From: Anaerolineales bacterium
Lineage (GTDB): Bacteria > Chloroflexota > Anaerolineae > Anaerolineales > UBA4823
NCBI GenBank assembly: GCA_020061105.1
Contig: JAGUYW010000002.1
Span: 1 to 64,000, forward strand
Length of the DNA stretch: 64,000 nt
Reading direction: 5' to 3'
A program made the translations under genes and the position numbers. Under the pieces are notes generated by a model. It did not search any database. It worked only from the letters and a program-made list of their open reading frames with translations, and had not been told where the DNA came from. Within the stretch, counting starts at the first letter, position 1. Each line of letters opens with the position of its first letter. Positions 33,627-41,275 of the stretch are shown in pieces.

Positions 33627-35087
33627 TCACTTCTGGACGGAAGTGGAGCTCTTGCCAAAACGCCCGCCCCAATTGAGTGGGTCGCCCGGGTAGCCCAAGG
33701 CTTGCCAGTCCAGCCGCCCTTCGGCGCTGTGGCAGGCTTCACACTGCAAGGATTTGTCCTTCGACTGCACCATGTGGGTGGTCGGCCAATACATCCAGGT
33801 CTCGGTGAAGCCATATTGCCCGCTGTACGCCAATCCCATCACCTCCTCGGCTAACCGGAAAGCGCGATCCCAATCGAAATGCGTCCAATATCCATCCACC
33901 CCGGCGGTAATCGGCGCCAGGATATAGTTATAACCCGTGTCGTAAGGCTGGTTGGCGACATGGATTTTGAAGGGGAAGATCTTGGCGCTGGGGTCTTTGA
34001 TATCGCCGGCTGGCAGGTTGATATAAGTCGGCCCATTCTCGGCGATCGGGTCGCCCAGGATGTAGCGATATTCAAGATTACCGTTGAACCAGGTGTAGGT
34101 AGGCAAAAACTTGCGTTCGTAGATAAATGTGCCCTTAATCTTCAAATACGTGTAATGATCTTCAGCGATATCCTGTCCAGCCGTCGACCAATCCCAATAG
34201 GTCTTGGTAGGGTCTTTCAGCGCCATCGATGGGATGTGGCAAGTTTGGCAAGCCACCGATTGCACGTGGGCGTTGATGCGCTGGTCGCTATGCGGCTGCT
34301 CGATATGGCAATCGGTGCAGGCAACCTGCTCTTGCGGGTCGATCACCATGTTATCCGCCACCATGCGCCCTCGGATGACATGATCTTTGGTGCGGTGGCA
34401 GTCGGTGCACAGGAAATCAGCCCGCCCCATGTGCACATCCAGGTTCTCGCTGGGGAAATACAAGCTTTCATCCAGGTCGCCGTGTTTGACGCCATTGCCG
34501 CCGCCGCCGTCGAAGTGACAGGCGCCGCAGTTATCACGCGTCGGGTTGCGCACGCTCTTCGCTGCCGCCAGCAAGTCGACGCCTTCTGCCGGTTCGCCAT
34601 ACTGGCCTTTGTAGTACACGTTCATGTCGGCGTGGCAGGCCAGGCAGTCCACATTGAGTTGGTTAGAAAAGTCGTAGTCGGCGCGTTCTTCCCACCCATA
34701 GCCAATATGGCAGGTCATGCATTGACGCTGGTTGCCCTGGGCGCTAATGCAGAAGTTATTGATCTGGTTCGCCTTACCGATCGTAACTGGCTCGTCGCGC
34801 CAGGCCACTTCGAAAGGCTCGCTTTCCCAGGTCCAGTGGGTGGTTTGCATAATCTGTCCAGCCGCCTCGGGATGGCATTCCAGGCAGGCCTGGGTGACCT
34901 GCTGGCCGGTCTCATATGGGCCGCGCATCAGGTCGGTATGCGGGGTATGCACTTGGCGGGCTGGCATAAAGGCCCGCGGCGTATCTTGGGCTTGCACCTG
35001 GCGCGGCCAAAAGATGATCACCGGAATGGCAATCACCAACAAGGTCAAGCCAAGCCCGATCAACCAGGTTGGAATCTTCTTCTTCAT
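33627..35087 (-). CDS. Octaheme cytochrome c of the tetrathionate-reductase type
   Basis: Exported cytochrome of 486 residues. An N-terminal anchor/signal (KKKIPTWLIGLGLTLLVIA) precedes eight CxxCH motifs at about residues 68, 123, 148, 187, 227, 257, 280 and 449. The long heme-free stretch before the last site, with KGTFIYERKFLPTYTWFNG, is typical of the Otr/ONR-like octaheme family, which reduces tetrathionate, nitrite or hydroxylamine. The usual CxxCK catalytic heme of Shewanella Otr is not seen, so the substrate is open. AAGGAG lies before the ATG. It is the first gene of a probable four-gene operon running to 28843. Confidence 0.88.
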   Translation of the reverse strand: MKKKIPTWLIGLGLTLLVIAIPVIIFWPRQVQAQDTPRAFMPARQVHTPHTDLMRGPYETGQQVTQACLECHPEAAGQIMQTTHWTWESEPFEVAWRDEPVTIGKANQINNFCISAQGNQRQCMTCHIGYGWEERADYDFSNQLNVDCLACHADMNVYYKGQYGEPAEGVDLLAAAKSVRNPTRDNCGACHFDGGGGNGVKHGDLDESLYFPSENLDVHMGRADFLCTDCHRTKDHVIRGRMVADNMVIDPQEQVACTDCHIEQPHSDQRINAHVQSVACQTCHIPSMALKDPTKTYWDWSTAGQDIAEDHYTYLKIKGTFIYERKFLPTYTWFNGNLEYRYILGDPIAENGPTYINLPAGDIKDPSAKIFPFKIHVANQPYDTGYNYILAPITAGVDGYWTHFDWDRAFRLAEEVMGLAYSGQYGFTETWMYWPTTHMVQSKDKSLQCEACHSAEGRLDWQALGYPGDPLNWGGRFGKSSTSVQK

Positions 35088-35147
35088 GAAAGCTCCTTGT
35101 GTTTTCAAGCTTTAATTGTCTGGCGGCGATTCCCGTCGCCCGGCAAT

Positions 35148-35477
35148 TTACCCCTCGATCAAGCTGGCGCGGTAGGCAATCCGGTCGCGCAAGACCGCTC
35201 CCAGCAGATCAAGCGCTTCGATCAGGCGCGGGTCGGTCAGGCGATAATTGACCGCCGGTCCCTGTCGCACAGGCTTTACAATGCCACAATCGCGCAGCAC
35301 CTTCAGGTGGCGTGACGCCGCTGGTTGGGTGATGCCCACCTCTTCCGCCAACTCAGAGACATTGATATCGTGTTCATTCAATAAATACAGCATCAAAATC
35401 CGCTTTGGGTCAGCCAAAGCGGCGCACATATCCGCATGCAGACGGTTGATTTCTTCGGTCAACGAATTTTTATCCAT
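35148..35477 (-). CDS. ArsR-family regulator of the redox operon
   Basis: Winged-helix repressor of 109 residues: ADPKRILMLYLLNEHDINVSE, then the recognition region LAEEVGITQPAASRHLKVLRD, then the wing RQGPAVNYRLTD. Two cysteines (Cys18 and Cys64) could sense thiols, persulfides or metals, but they do not line up with a metal-binding CxC motif that I can recognise. It is 61 bp upstream of the octaheme cytochrome gene on the same strand, so it probably controls that operon and itself. Confidence 0.88.
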   Translation of the reverse strand: MDKNSLTEEINRLHADMCAALADPKRILMLYLLNEHDINVSELAEEVGITQPAASRHLKVLRDCGIVKPVRQGPAVNYRLTDPRLIEALDLLGAVLRDRIAYRASLIEG

Positions 35478-35504
35478 TTTGTTATCCCTTAAATGTGAGT
35501 ATGC

Positions 35505-35534
35505 ACAATTTGTTATATATTGATATACACAATT
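35505..35534. promoter_or_regulatory. AT-rich inverted repeat, candidate ArsR operator
   Basis: The sequence ACAATTTGTTATAT and the facing ATATACACAATT form an imperfect AT-rich dyad 28 bp upstream of the ArsR ATG. Length and base composition suit ArsR operators. It also overlaps the region where an ArsR promoter should lie. Confidence 0.4.
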
Positions 35535-35566
35535 AAACTACAATATCCTCCCTTGTATAGTGATAA

Positions 35567-35580
35567 ATGTCACATGACAT
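35567..35580. promoter_or_regulatory. ATGT/ACAT dyad, candidate PadR operator
   Basis: ATGTCA-CA-TGACAT is a perfect 6-bp dyad ending 20 bp before the -35 of the PadR promoter. ATGT...ACAT is the core recognised by PadR-family repressors. Confidence 0.55.
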
Positions 35581-35600
35581 CTGTCATAATCCCGTTTACC

Positions 35601-35629
35601 TTGACACCCCATTTAAGTGAATGTATTAT
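35601..35629 (+). promoter_or_regulatory. Promoter of the PadR gene, probably leaderless
   Basis: TTGACA (35601-35606), 17-bp spacer, TATTAT (35624-35629). Transcription would begin at about 35636, exactly the ATG of the PadR gene. An upstream in-frame ATG at 35621 lies inside the promoter and cannot be on the transcript. Confidence 0.65.
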
Positions 35630-35635
35630 TATCGC

Positions 35636-35965
35636 ATGTCGATAACGAAATCCGATAAAATAACACGGAATTTCTTCTTGGGGTTCATCCGCCTGCATAT
35701 CCTGTTCCATGCCTCCCAGGAGCCGGTGTACGGGTTGGATATGATCCGTGAACTGGCTCGCCACGGTTACAACCTGAGTCCAGGTACGCTCTACCCCGTT
35801 TTTCACAGACTGGAAAGCGATGGCTTTTTGCAATCCGAGAAACGCGTGGTGGGCGGAAAAGTGCGCAAATATTACACCATCACCGCCGCCGGGAGACAGG
35901 CCCTATCCGAAGCCGAGATCAAAGCACGCGAACTGATTGGCGAATTGGATATCCAATCTGACTGA
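35636..35965 (+). CDS. PadR-family regulator
   Basis: Winged-helix regulator of 109 residues with the PadR signature: NFFLGFIRLHILFHASQEP, VYGLDMIRELARHGYNLSPG, TLYPVFHRLESDGFL, then the wing VVGGKVRKYYTITAAG. It should bind an ATGT/ACAT operator and respond to a small ligand. Placement of the promoter supports the ATG at 35636 with no 5' leader. It heads a cluster with a micro-ORF, a Cys-rich protein and the DsrE-type gene. Confidence 0.88.
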   Translation: MSITKSDKITRNFFLGFIRLHILFHASQEPVYGLDMIRELARHGYNLSPGTLYPVFHRLESDGFLQSEKRVVGGKVRKYYTITAAGRQALSEAEIKARELIGELDIQSD

Positions 35966-36054
35966 TCAAGAAAGTTACCCTGCGGGTACTACAAATCATC
36001 GTGGGTGTGATGTTGATTTTCGTCGGGCTGGGAATGATTAGCCGACTTTTCTAA
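35962..36054 (+). CDS. Possible 30-residue membrane micro-protein, CTG start
   Basis: Reading frame of 31 codons: IKKVTLRVLQIIVGVMLIF, then VGLGMISRLF and stop. One hydrophobic helix follows two lysines, like a small single-span membrane protein. The only candidate start at the 5' end is a CTG overlapping the PadR stop (CTGA), which would require translational coupling. The composition is unlike random intergenic sequence, but it could also be a remnant of a longer membrane protein. Confidence 0.35.
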   Translation: MIKKVTLRVLQIIVGVMLIFVGLGMISRLF

Positions 36055-36082
36055 GTTTTTTATGGAACACAAAAAGGCAAAA

Positions 36083-36451
36083 ATGAGCAAACCTGCAAAG
36101 AAAAACGCCGTCTGCAACACCTGCACGATTCGCCTGGTGCAAATTGCTTACCAGCGCGCCCCTTGGTTTCGTCTGCTGCGAGAGCCGTTGAGAGGCGGCA
36201 TGCGCGTTCTGGCTTTTTTCCACCGCATTGACCCAGATGAGTATGAAGTGCGCACGGCTTCTTGCTATGGTTGTATGCGCTTCTACAAGGTAGCCTTGAA
36301 AGAAAAATCCGCCCTGTTCCGGTGGTTAAACGAGCGCGCCAACCCGCTCTTTGACGCCGTCCTGGAAAGCATCATCACGCCCCAAGAGCTTCAATTGGCG
36401 AAAGAGCACGCTCGAGCCGCAACAGCGGGAAAGTTGGACCCGCCAGTATAA
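36083..36451 (+). CDS. Basic Cys-pair protein next to the DsrE gene
   Basis: Cytosolic protein of 122 residues, rich in Arg and Lys, with two CxxC pairs: NAVCNTCTIRLVQ near the N-terminus and TASCYGCMRFYKVAL in the middle. These could bind zinc or an iron-sulfur cluster, or be redox-active. No family is recognised. An ATG 21 bp upstream is in frame, but AAAAGG precedes the one used here. It lies 38 bp before the DsrE-type gene, so a shared redox role is likely but unproven. Confidence 0.6.
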   Translation: MSKPAKKNAVCNTCTIRLVQIAYQRAPWFRLLREPLRGGMRVLAFFHRIDPDEYEVRTASCYGCMRFYKVALKEKSALFRWLNERANPLFDAVLESIITPQELQLAKEHARAATAGKLDPPV

Positions 36452-36489
36452 ACAGCATCGAACAGGTCTTCACGATTATGGAGAGTAAA

Positions 36490-36837
36490 ATGAACTATTT
36501 GTTTGTCATCAACGATGGCCCGTACGGCAGCGAGCGCCCGTACAACGCCTTGCGCATGGCTTTGAACCTGGTCAAGGGCGAAAATATCAAAGTGCAAGTA
36601 TTCTTAATGGGCGACGGTGTGCAGTGCGCCGCGGCGCGCCAGAGCACTCCTGAAGGCTATTACAACATCGAACGTATGTTGAAATCGATCGCCCGGCGCG
36701 GCGAAGTAGCCACCTGAGGGACATGCGCCCAGGTTCGCGGGCTCGAGCCGCAATATTTGATCGAAGGTGTGCAGACCGGGACGATGGATTTATTGGGCGA
36801 TTGGAGTGTGGAAGCCGGGCAGATTGTGGTGTTTTAA
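36490..36837 (+). CDS. DsrE-family protein with in-frame UGA: candidate selenoprotein
   Basis: Reading through one TGA (36715-36717) gives a complete DsrE-family protein of 115 residues: MNYLFVINDGPYGSERPYNA, VFLMGDGVQCAAARQSTPEG, YYNIERMLKSIARRGEVAT, then U, GTCAQVRGL, and the tail GTMDLLGDWSVEAGQIVVF. In relatives the site has CGTC, so the UGA replaces the first Cys (residue 76) of a CxxC redox pair, giving UGTC. The frame and length are otherwise perfect on both sides, ending at TAA. DsrE proteins carry sulfur as persulfide. A GGAGAG lies ahead of the ATG. Without Sec insertion, the product would stop at 75 residues. A TGC-to-TGA nonsense mutation or sequencing error is the alternative. 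Confidence 0.75.
36724..36745 (+). promoter_or_regulatory. Candidate bacterial SECIS stem-loop
   Basis: Directly after the UGA, GCCC (36727-36730 with G at 36727) pairs with GGGC (36739-36742), closing a loop that begins AGGTT. The loop guanines are about 15 nt past the UGA, near the lower end of the spacing seen in bacterial SECIS elements. The stem can be extended with one mismatch. A competing hairpin (GGCTCGAGCC) overlaps its 3' side. Confidence 0.4.
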
Positions 36838-36889
36838 GCTTCGTATCCGGGCGGGGATGGGCGCACGTTGTACGCCTATTCCCCTCGCC

Positions 36890-38236
36890 TCACCCCTGAC
36901 TGCAAAACTCACTCACCACCTGCCACAACGCCGGCAACCCACTGCGGATGGTGGCGACGGGGATGCGTTCGTCGTGGCCATGCGCCATCTTCATCAGCGG
37001 TATTTCCGGAGGTAAAATCCCCGGCGAGAAGCCGTACATTTTCATGCCTGTGCGGCTGTACATGCTGGCGTCGGTCGCTCCTGGCAGCATCGTTGGCATG
37101 ATATAGCCACCCGGGTCCATACGCTGCGTAGCCTGGGCCATCAGGCGATAAAGCGGTGTATCCATCGGCGCAGACGCTCCGGTCGATGAAGCAATCACTT
37201 CCAGCTTGATGTGTTCGCCCATCACCGCCTGGATTTCACGCATCGCATCCTGGGCGCTTTGACCAGGCAAGATGCGGCAGTCGAGCTTTGCCATCGCGCT
37301 GGAGGGAATCACGTTGGTCTGCGCGCCAGCCTGTAAAATTGTTGGGCTGACCGAATTGGTCAGCAAGGCGATAAACAGGCTGCGCTGCTCAGTGGGCAAG
37401 CGGCGCAGCAGCACGCCAGCCAGGGCAGGGTTGCGCAGCAGCCCAATCACTGTCCCGGTCGGAAATGGCTGGCTCTTCGACAGCGTCTCTAACATCGCCA
37501 GCACCGGCGGAGTCAGGTGCACCGGCAGATGGACAGCCCTGCGCAGCCGTTCAAGCGCCTGCGCCAGGCGCAGCACAGCATTTTCATCGTGTGGCATCGA
37601 GCCGTGCCCGGGTCGACCGTGAGCAGTTGCGTTCAGCCAGCAGACGGCCTTCTCGGCGGTTTGGATCGGATACAGGCGCGCCCCGCCCATGTGAAAAGTC
37701 AAACCGCCGCTCTCCGTGATCCCAAACTCGGCGTCGATTAACTCACGATGCTCATCAACCAGGAATTTCGACCCATACGTGAAGCCAACTTCCTCATCGG
37801 CAATCGCCGCCAGGACCAAGTCGCGCTTGAGCGGCAGTTTCTGGCGAAAGGCCAGCAGAAAAACTGCCAGGTAACTCGCCAGCAAGCCCTTCATATCCAA
37901 CGCCCCCCGTCCCCACACCTCGCCGTCGATGACTTCGCCGCCGAATGGGTCGTGCGTCCAATGCTCGCGATCCACCGCTACCACATCGACATGCCCGGAG
38001 AGCAGCAGCGGGCGCTGCGAGCCATCGCCCTTCAGCCGCGCCACCAGGCACGGGCGCTCGGGCAATTTTGCCACGATGGTGTAGACATCTTCTGGCACGC
38101 CAGCCGCCTGGAGTATTTCCTGAATCACCCGGATGGCGCGAATTTCGTTCCCCGGCGGGTTGACCGTCTCAGCCTGAATCAGGCGCGAGAGGTTCTTGAC
38201 AGTCTCGTCAGTTAGTTCATCCCAATTGATTTCCAT
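36890..38236 (-). CDS. M20-family metallopeptidase/deacylase
   Basis: Cytosolic enzyme of 448 residues of the ArgE/DapE/carboxypeptidase G2 family. Zinc and catalytic residues are visible in LLLSGHVDVVAVD, GRGALDMKG, AIADEEVG and the C-terminal GHDERIPV. A dimerisation domain with AHGRPGHGSMPH lies in the middle. It probably hydrolyses an N-acyl amino acid or dipeptide; the exact substrate is not readable. The ATG at 38236 has GGAGAAAA upstream; the same frame opens 96 bp earlier without an RBS. It is convergent with the DsrE-type gene, 52 bp away. Confidence 0.88.
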   Translation of the reverse strand: MEINWDELTDETVKNLSRLIQAETVNPPGNEIRAIRVIQEILQAAGVPEDVYTIVAKLPERPCLVARLKGDGSQRPLLLSGHVDVVAVDREHWTHDPFGGEVIDGEVWGRGALDMKGLLASYLAVFLLAFRQKLPLKRDLVLAAIADEEVGFTYGSKFLVDEHRELIDAEFGITESGGLTFHMGGARLYPIQTAEKAVCWLNATAHGRPGHGSMPHDENAVLRLAQALERLRRAVHLPVHLTPPVLAMLETLSKSQPFPTGTVIGLLRNPALAGVLLRRLPTEQRSLFIALLTNSVSPTILQAGAQTNVIPSSAMAKLDCRILPGQSAQDAMREIQAVMGEHIKLEVIASSTGASAPMDTPLYRLMAQATQRMDPGGYIMPTMLPGATDASMYSRTGMKMYGFSPGILPPEIPLMKMAHGHDERIPVATIRSGLPALWQVVSEFCSQG

Positions 38237-38378
38237 TTTGTTTTCTCCGCAAAGGCTATGTTTTATCGGCGGCTTGACGAATATCGACCTACCTGCGGCT
38301 GGCTCCGCAGCCACGACAGTCTCTTTGCTCATTATAATCCGTATCTAGCCGTTTGACAGTAGTGGCCTCAACTAACCC

Positions 38379-38406
38379 TTGACAAAATTACAAATAGGTT
38401 TATAAT
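38379..38406 (+). promoter_or_regulatory. Consensus promoter for the 38461 operon
   Basis: TTGACA (38379-38384) and TATAAT (38401-38406) match the consensus exactly, with a 16-bp spacer. Transcription would start about 45 bp before the ATG at 38461. Confidence 0.75.
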
Positions 38407-38460
38407 ACAAAGTAATTTATGTTTCAAATAATTTTACTAATCGCCAAAATGGAGGGCGCG

Positions 38461-39060
38461 ATGAATAAAATCAAGCAGGTTCATTTCTTTGCCCAAAATT
38501 ACCCGCAATTGCAGGGTTTGCGCATGTTACCCCCAGCTTTATTGCTGCTATTGCTGACCATTTGGGCAAACCAGCAGCATGGGCCAGCAACCGATCTTTC
38601 CCTGCCGCTACTGTTGAGTGCAGGCTGCCTGCTTGTGTATATCGGCATCGACCAGTACTATAATCGCAGGTATGGCAAGGTCAAGCGCATCATCACGCGC
38701 CCCGAATGGTTAATTACTGCCGCCGGAGCGGTGCTGGCCTTAGCAGCCTTCATCCTCGATACAACGGATACTTTCATGATCAGCCTTCTTGGATTGGTTT
38801 TCGCAGGCGCCTTTGCAGCCACCGGTTTCTGGTACTGGCGCCCAGCAAGGCTTTTATTTGCCTTGAACATCGCCATCGCCATCCTGATTGGTGTGCTGAG
38901 CCTTTTGCCGCTGGTTGGAATTCAGGATTGGTGGCAGATCCTGGGGCTCAAACATTCCTTGCTGGCTTTCACGTTTTTATATGGCGTTTTCGGCTTATTG
39001 GCCGGCGTCATTGCGCACATGTACTTCATCCGGTCGCTGCCGGCTGCGGAGGCGAAATGA
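38461..39060 (+). CDS. Membrane protein of unknown function
   Basis: Polytopic protein of 199 residues with about six hydrophobic helices (for example LRMLPPALLLLLLTIWANQQ and HSLLAFTFLYGVFGLLAGVI). No family motif is recognised. GGAGGG precedes the ATG. Its stop overlaps the start of a winged-helix regulator (ATGA), an arrangement common for regulator plus membrane-protein pairs in which the membrane protein is the regulated or sensed component. Confidence 0.7.
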   Translation: MNKIKQVHFFAQNYPQLQGLRMLPPALLLLLLTIWANQQHGPATDLSLPLLLSAGCLLVYIGIDQYYNRRYGKVKRIITRPEWLITAAGAVLALAAFILDTTDTFMISLLGLVFAGAFAATGFWYWRPARLLFALNIAIAILIGVLSLLPLVGIQDWWQILGLKHSLLAFTFLYGVFGLLAGVIAHMYFIRSLPAAEAK

Positions 39061-39380
39061 GCGAAGTATTCTCGCAAATTGCCAACCTGGATAAATTGCT
39101 GCACGAGCCCGCCCGCCTGTCTTTAATGACCGCCCTGGCGGCTTGCAAGAGCGCCGATTTTCTGGCCTTGCAGCGCCTGACCGGGCTGACCTCCGGTAAC
39201 CTTTCCGTTCACCTGTCGAAACTCGAAGAAGCCGGTCTGGTGGCGGTCGAGAAATCCTTTAAAGAGAAACGCCCCAACACCCAGGTCAGCATCACCGCCG
39301 AAGGCCGCCAGGTGATCGAAAATCACTGGCAGCAATTGGAAAACTTACGGCGCGACTCACAAAATTGGCGCCCGGATTAA
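39057..39380 (+). CDS. Winged-helix regulator (MarR/ArsR-like, DUF2087-type)
   Basis: DNA-binding protein of 107 residues: LDKLLHEPARLSLMTALAAC, then the helix-turn-helix LQRLTGLTSGNLSVHLSKLE, then the wing VAVEKSFKEKRPNTQVSIT. The EPARLSLM start and GNLSVHLSKLEEAGLV are typical of the HTH_27/transcriptional regulator family that pairs with small membrane proteins. Translation is coupled to the preceding gene by a 4-bp ATGA overlap. Confidence 0.85.
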   Translation: MSEVFSQIANLDKLLHEPARLSLMTALAACKSADFLALQRLTGLTSGNLSVHLSKLEEAGLVAVEKSFKEKRPNTQVSITAEGRQVIENHWQQLENLRRDSQNWRPD

Positions 39381-39482
39381 AATCCCCGCATGGTTATTGT
39401 GACGCCTGACAGGTTACGGTAAAATAGTCACATGACCTGATGGTCTTCTGGCTACCAACCGCATGGTTGAATGGAGCGTTCG

Positions 39483-40067
39483 ATGACCGATCTTTTACTT
39501 CAAATCATATTCTTCAGCATTCCCTCGCTGATCTACCTGGCCGTTCAGCGCCGCCGCGCCCTGCCGTGGGGCGAAATCTTCAAGAACCTGGGCTGGCAGG
39601 CCTCCCCAGGGGTGTACTTTTTGTGGGCATTGGGGGTGGTCGCCGTCAGCGGTTTGTTGGGCTGGCTGGCCTACCAAATCATGCCGCCCGAGATTTTCGA
39701 GGATCCGGGCGTCAATGTCAGCGCCTACCAGGGGTGGAGCGCCGGGCTGAGTTCCTTCTTGCTGGTTTGGCTGCGCGAATCGATTTATATCGCCCTGGGC
39801 GAAGAAATATTCTTCCGTGGTTTCCTGGGCGGGATATTGAACCGGCGCTGCGGTTTTCTGAAAGGCAACCTGCTGCAAGCCCTGGCCTTCATGCTGCCGC
39901 ATTTGTTTTTGCTGCTGGTCAGCCTGCAGGTCTGGCCGATCTTGATCGTGCAATTCATCGCCGGTTGGCTGCTCGGCTGGCTGCGCTACCGCTCCGGCAG
40001 CATCTTACCCGGCTGGATCGCCCACAGTTTGGTGAACGCCCTGGGCGCCCTTGCGGTTATGACGTAA
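39483..40067 (+). CDS. CPBP intramembrane metalloprotease
   Basis: Membrane protein of 194 residues of the CPBP/Rce1-like (Abi) family. Active-site motifs are GEEIFFRGFLGG (paired Glu and Arg), LPHLFLLL (His) and the HSLVNALG segment near the C-terminus (His and Asn). Members process prenylated peptides or act in bacteriocin self-immunity; the substrate here is unknown. The ATG at 39483 is preceded by GGAG; an in-frame ATG 12 bp earlier overlaps that RBS. Confidence 0.85.
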   Translation: MTDLLLQIIFFSIPSLIYLAVQRRRALPWGEIFKNLGWQASPGVYFLWALGVVAVSGLLGWLAYQIMPPEIFEDPGVNVSAYQGWSAGLSSFLLVWLRESIYIALGEEIFFRGFLGGILNRRCGFLKGNLLQALAFMLPHLFLLLVSLQVWPILIVQFIAGWLLGWLRYRSGSILPGWIAHSLVNALGALAVMT

Positions 40068-40098
40068 CCCGAACCAACTCCCCTGAAAGGAATACAGG

Positions 40099-40581
40099 AT
40101 GCCAACCTCAATATCGACTGCGGATTTGACTGAATTTCTACTCGCCGCCAAGCTGGCTACCTACGCTTCTCAGAATGCTGAAGCCAATGTCGCCCCGCTC
40201 TTACCAGGCTCGCGCCAGTTGGAATACCACCACGGCGATTTTCACTACCGTGACATTTACTTCGGCAGCGCCTTTTTCGCCGGTCAAGAGACTGTCTACC
40301 ACGATCAGACGCCGCTTTGGACGATGGTCTACGCAGGCGGTATGCTTGCCGAACCGGCAGCTCCAGAAATGGCCAGCCAGGTTTATGAATTTCTGCGCCT
40401 TGCCCTGCGCCAGGTCGAACCACAGCGTCCATTTCGCGGGCCGCGCCGTCTACAGCACGGCAGTTTTCTTTACGAAGACGAGAACGACGGCGATATTGAA
40501 CGCTTTTCCGGACGCGAGACCATCAGCCAGGATGGTCTGACGGTTTACCAGCTGCGCTACACCGGCGGCAGGATCGACTGA
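40099..40581 (+). CDS. DUF5680-family protein
   Basis: Cytosolic protein of 160 residues matching the DUF5680 pattern: LTEFLLAAKLATYA, SRQLEYHHGDFHYRDIYFG, FAGQETVYHDQTPLWTMVYA-G, and ERFSGRETISQDGLTVYQL. Proteins of this family are widespread but uncharacterised, sometimes fused to HTH domains. AAAGGAAT precedes the ATG. It lies 31 bp after the CPBP gene and may be cotranscribed with it and the P-loop kinase downstream. Confidence 0.75.
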   Translation: MPTSISTADLTEFLLAAKLATYASQNAEANVAPLLPGSRQLEYHHGDFHYRDIYFGSAFFAGQETVYHDQTPLWTMVYAGGMLAEPAAPEMASQVYEFLRLALRQVEPQRPFRGPRRLQHGSFLYEDENDGDIERFSGRETISQDGLTVYQLRYTGGRID

Positions 40582-40612
40582 GCTGGCGAAGATTCACCAG
40601 TGGAGGTTTGCA

Positions 40613-41149
40613 ATGAAAATTCGCGCCATCGCCATCTCAGGTGAAATCGCCTCCGGAAAGAGCGCCATTGCCGAGAAGCTCGCCGGCACATTAAATGGTT
40701 GGAAACTGCATACCGCCGGCCAAATTTACCGCGACTACTGCAAAACCCATCACATTCAATTCGCAGAAGCCCACGACCGCGTTCCCGACGAGGTCAACAG
40801 AATGATCGACGCCCAGCAGGGCGAGATCATCCAAACCCACTCCAACATCATCGCCGATGGCCGCCTCTCGGGCTGGCTGGGACGCGACCTGGCGGATGTT
40901 TTACGAGTGTTTTGCTACGCCGAGCCAGAAATCCGCGCCCAGAGACTCTCCAAACGTGACGGGATCCCCGTCGAAAAGGCCAGAGCCGAAATCTCTCTCC
41001 GTGAAGCACACGATATTGCTACCTTCCAGCATATCTACGGCATTCAAGATTACCGCGCTCCGGCCTTGTATCATTTACGACTGGATACTTCCTTCGCGAC
41101 CATTGAAGAAATGGCCAGGCATTTGAAAGAAGTGGTCGAAGCAGGCTAA
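40613..41149 (+). CDS. Cytidylate-kinase-like P-loop protein
   Basis: Nucleotide kinase-like protein of 178 residues. The Walker A motif is SGEIASGKSAIAEKLA near the N-terminus. HTAGQIYRDYCK and IIADGRLSGWLG fit substrate-binding segments of the CMP-kinase/AAA_33-like family, and the LID Arg-rich segment is RAQRLSKRDGIPVEKARAEI. Most like the short archaeal-type cytidylate kinases; substrate not certain. GGAGG lies before the ATG. Confidence 0.75.
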   Translation: MKIRAIAISGEIASGKSAIAEKLAGTLNGWKLHTAGQIYRDYCKTHHIQFAEAHDRVPDEVNRMIDAQQGEIIQTHSNIIADGRLSGWLGRDLADVLRVFCYAEPEIRAQRLSKRDGIPVEKARAEISLREAHDIATFQHIYGIQDYRAPALYHLRLDTSFATIEEMARHLKEVVEAG

Positions 41150-41275
41150 TTGTAATTACGAAAGGTCTGCGCCACTCCTGTGGTAGAATTTTCTCAGGCT
41201 TTCCCCACCAGGTTTTCACCAATGGCCTTCCCCTCTTATCCGCCCTTTTTTTGTTAGGCGCACCTGGAGGATGCC

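Noticed and set aside
36715-36837. DsrE gene as a simple 3'-truncated pseudogene
   Set aside because: The only change is UGA at a conserved redox Cys and the rest of the frame is undamaged, which favours Sec; kept as the alternative.
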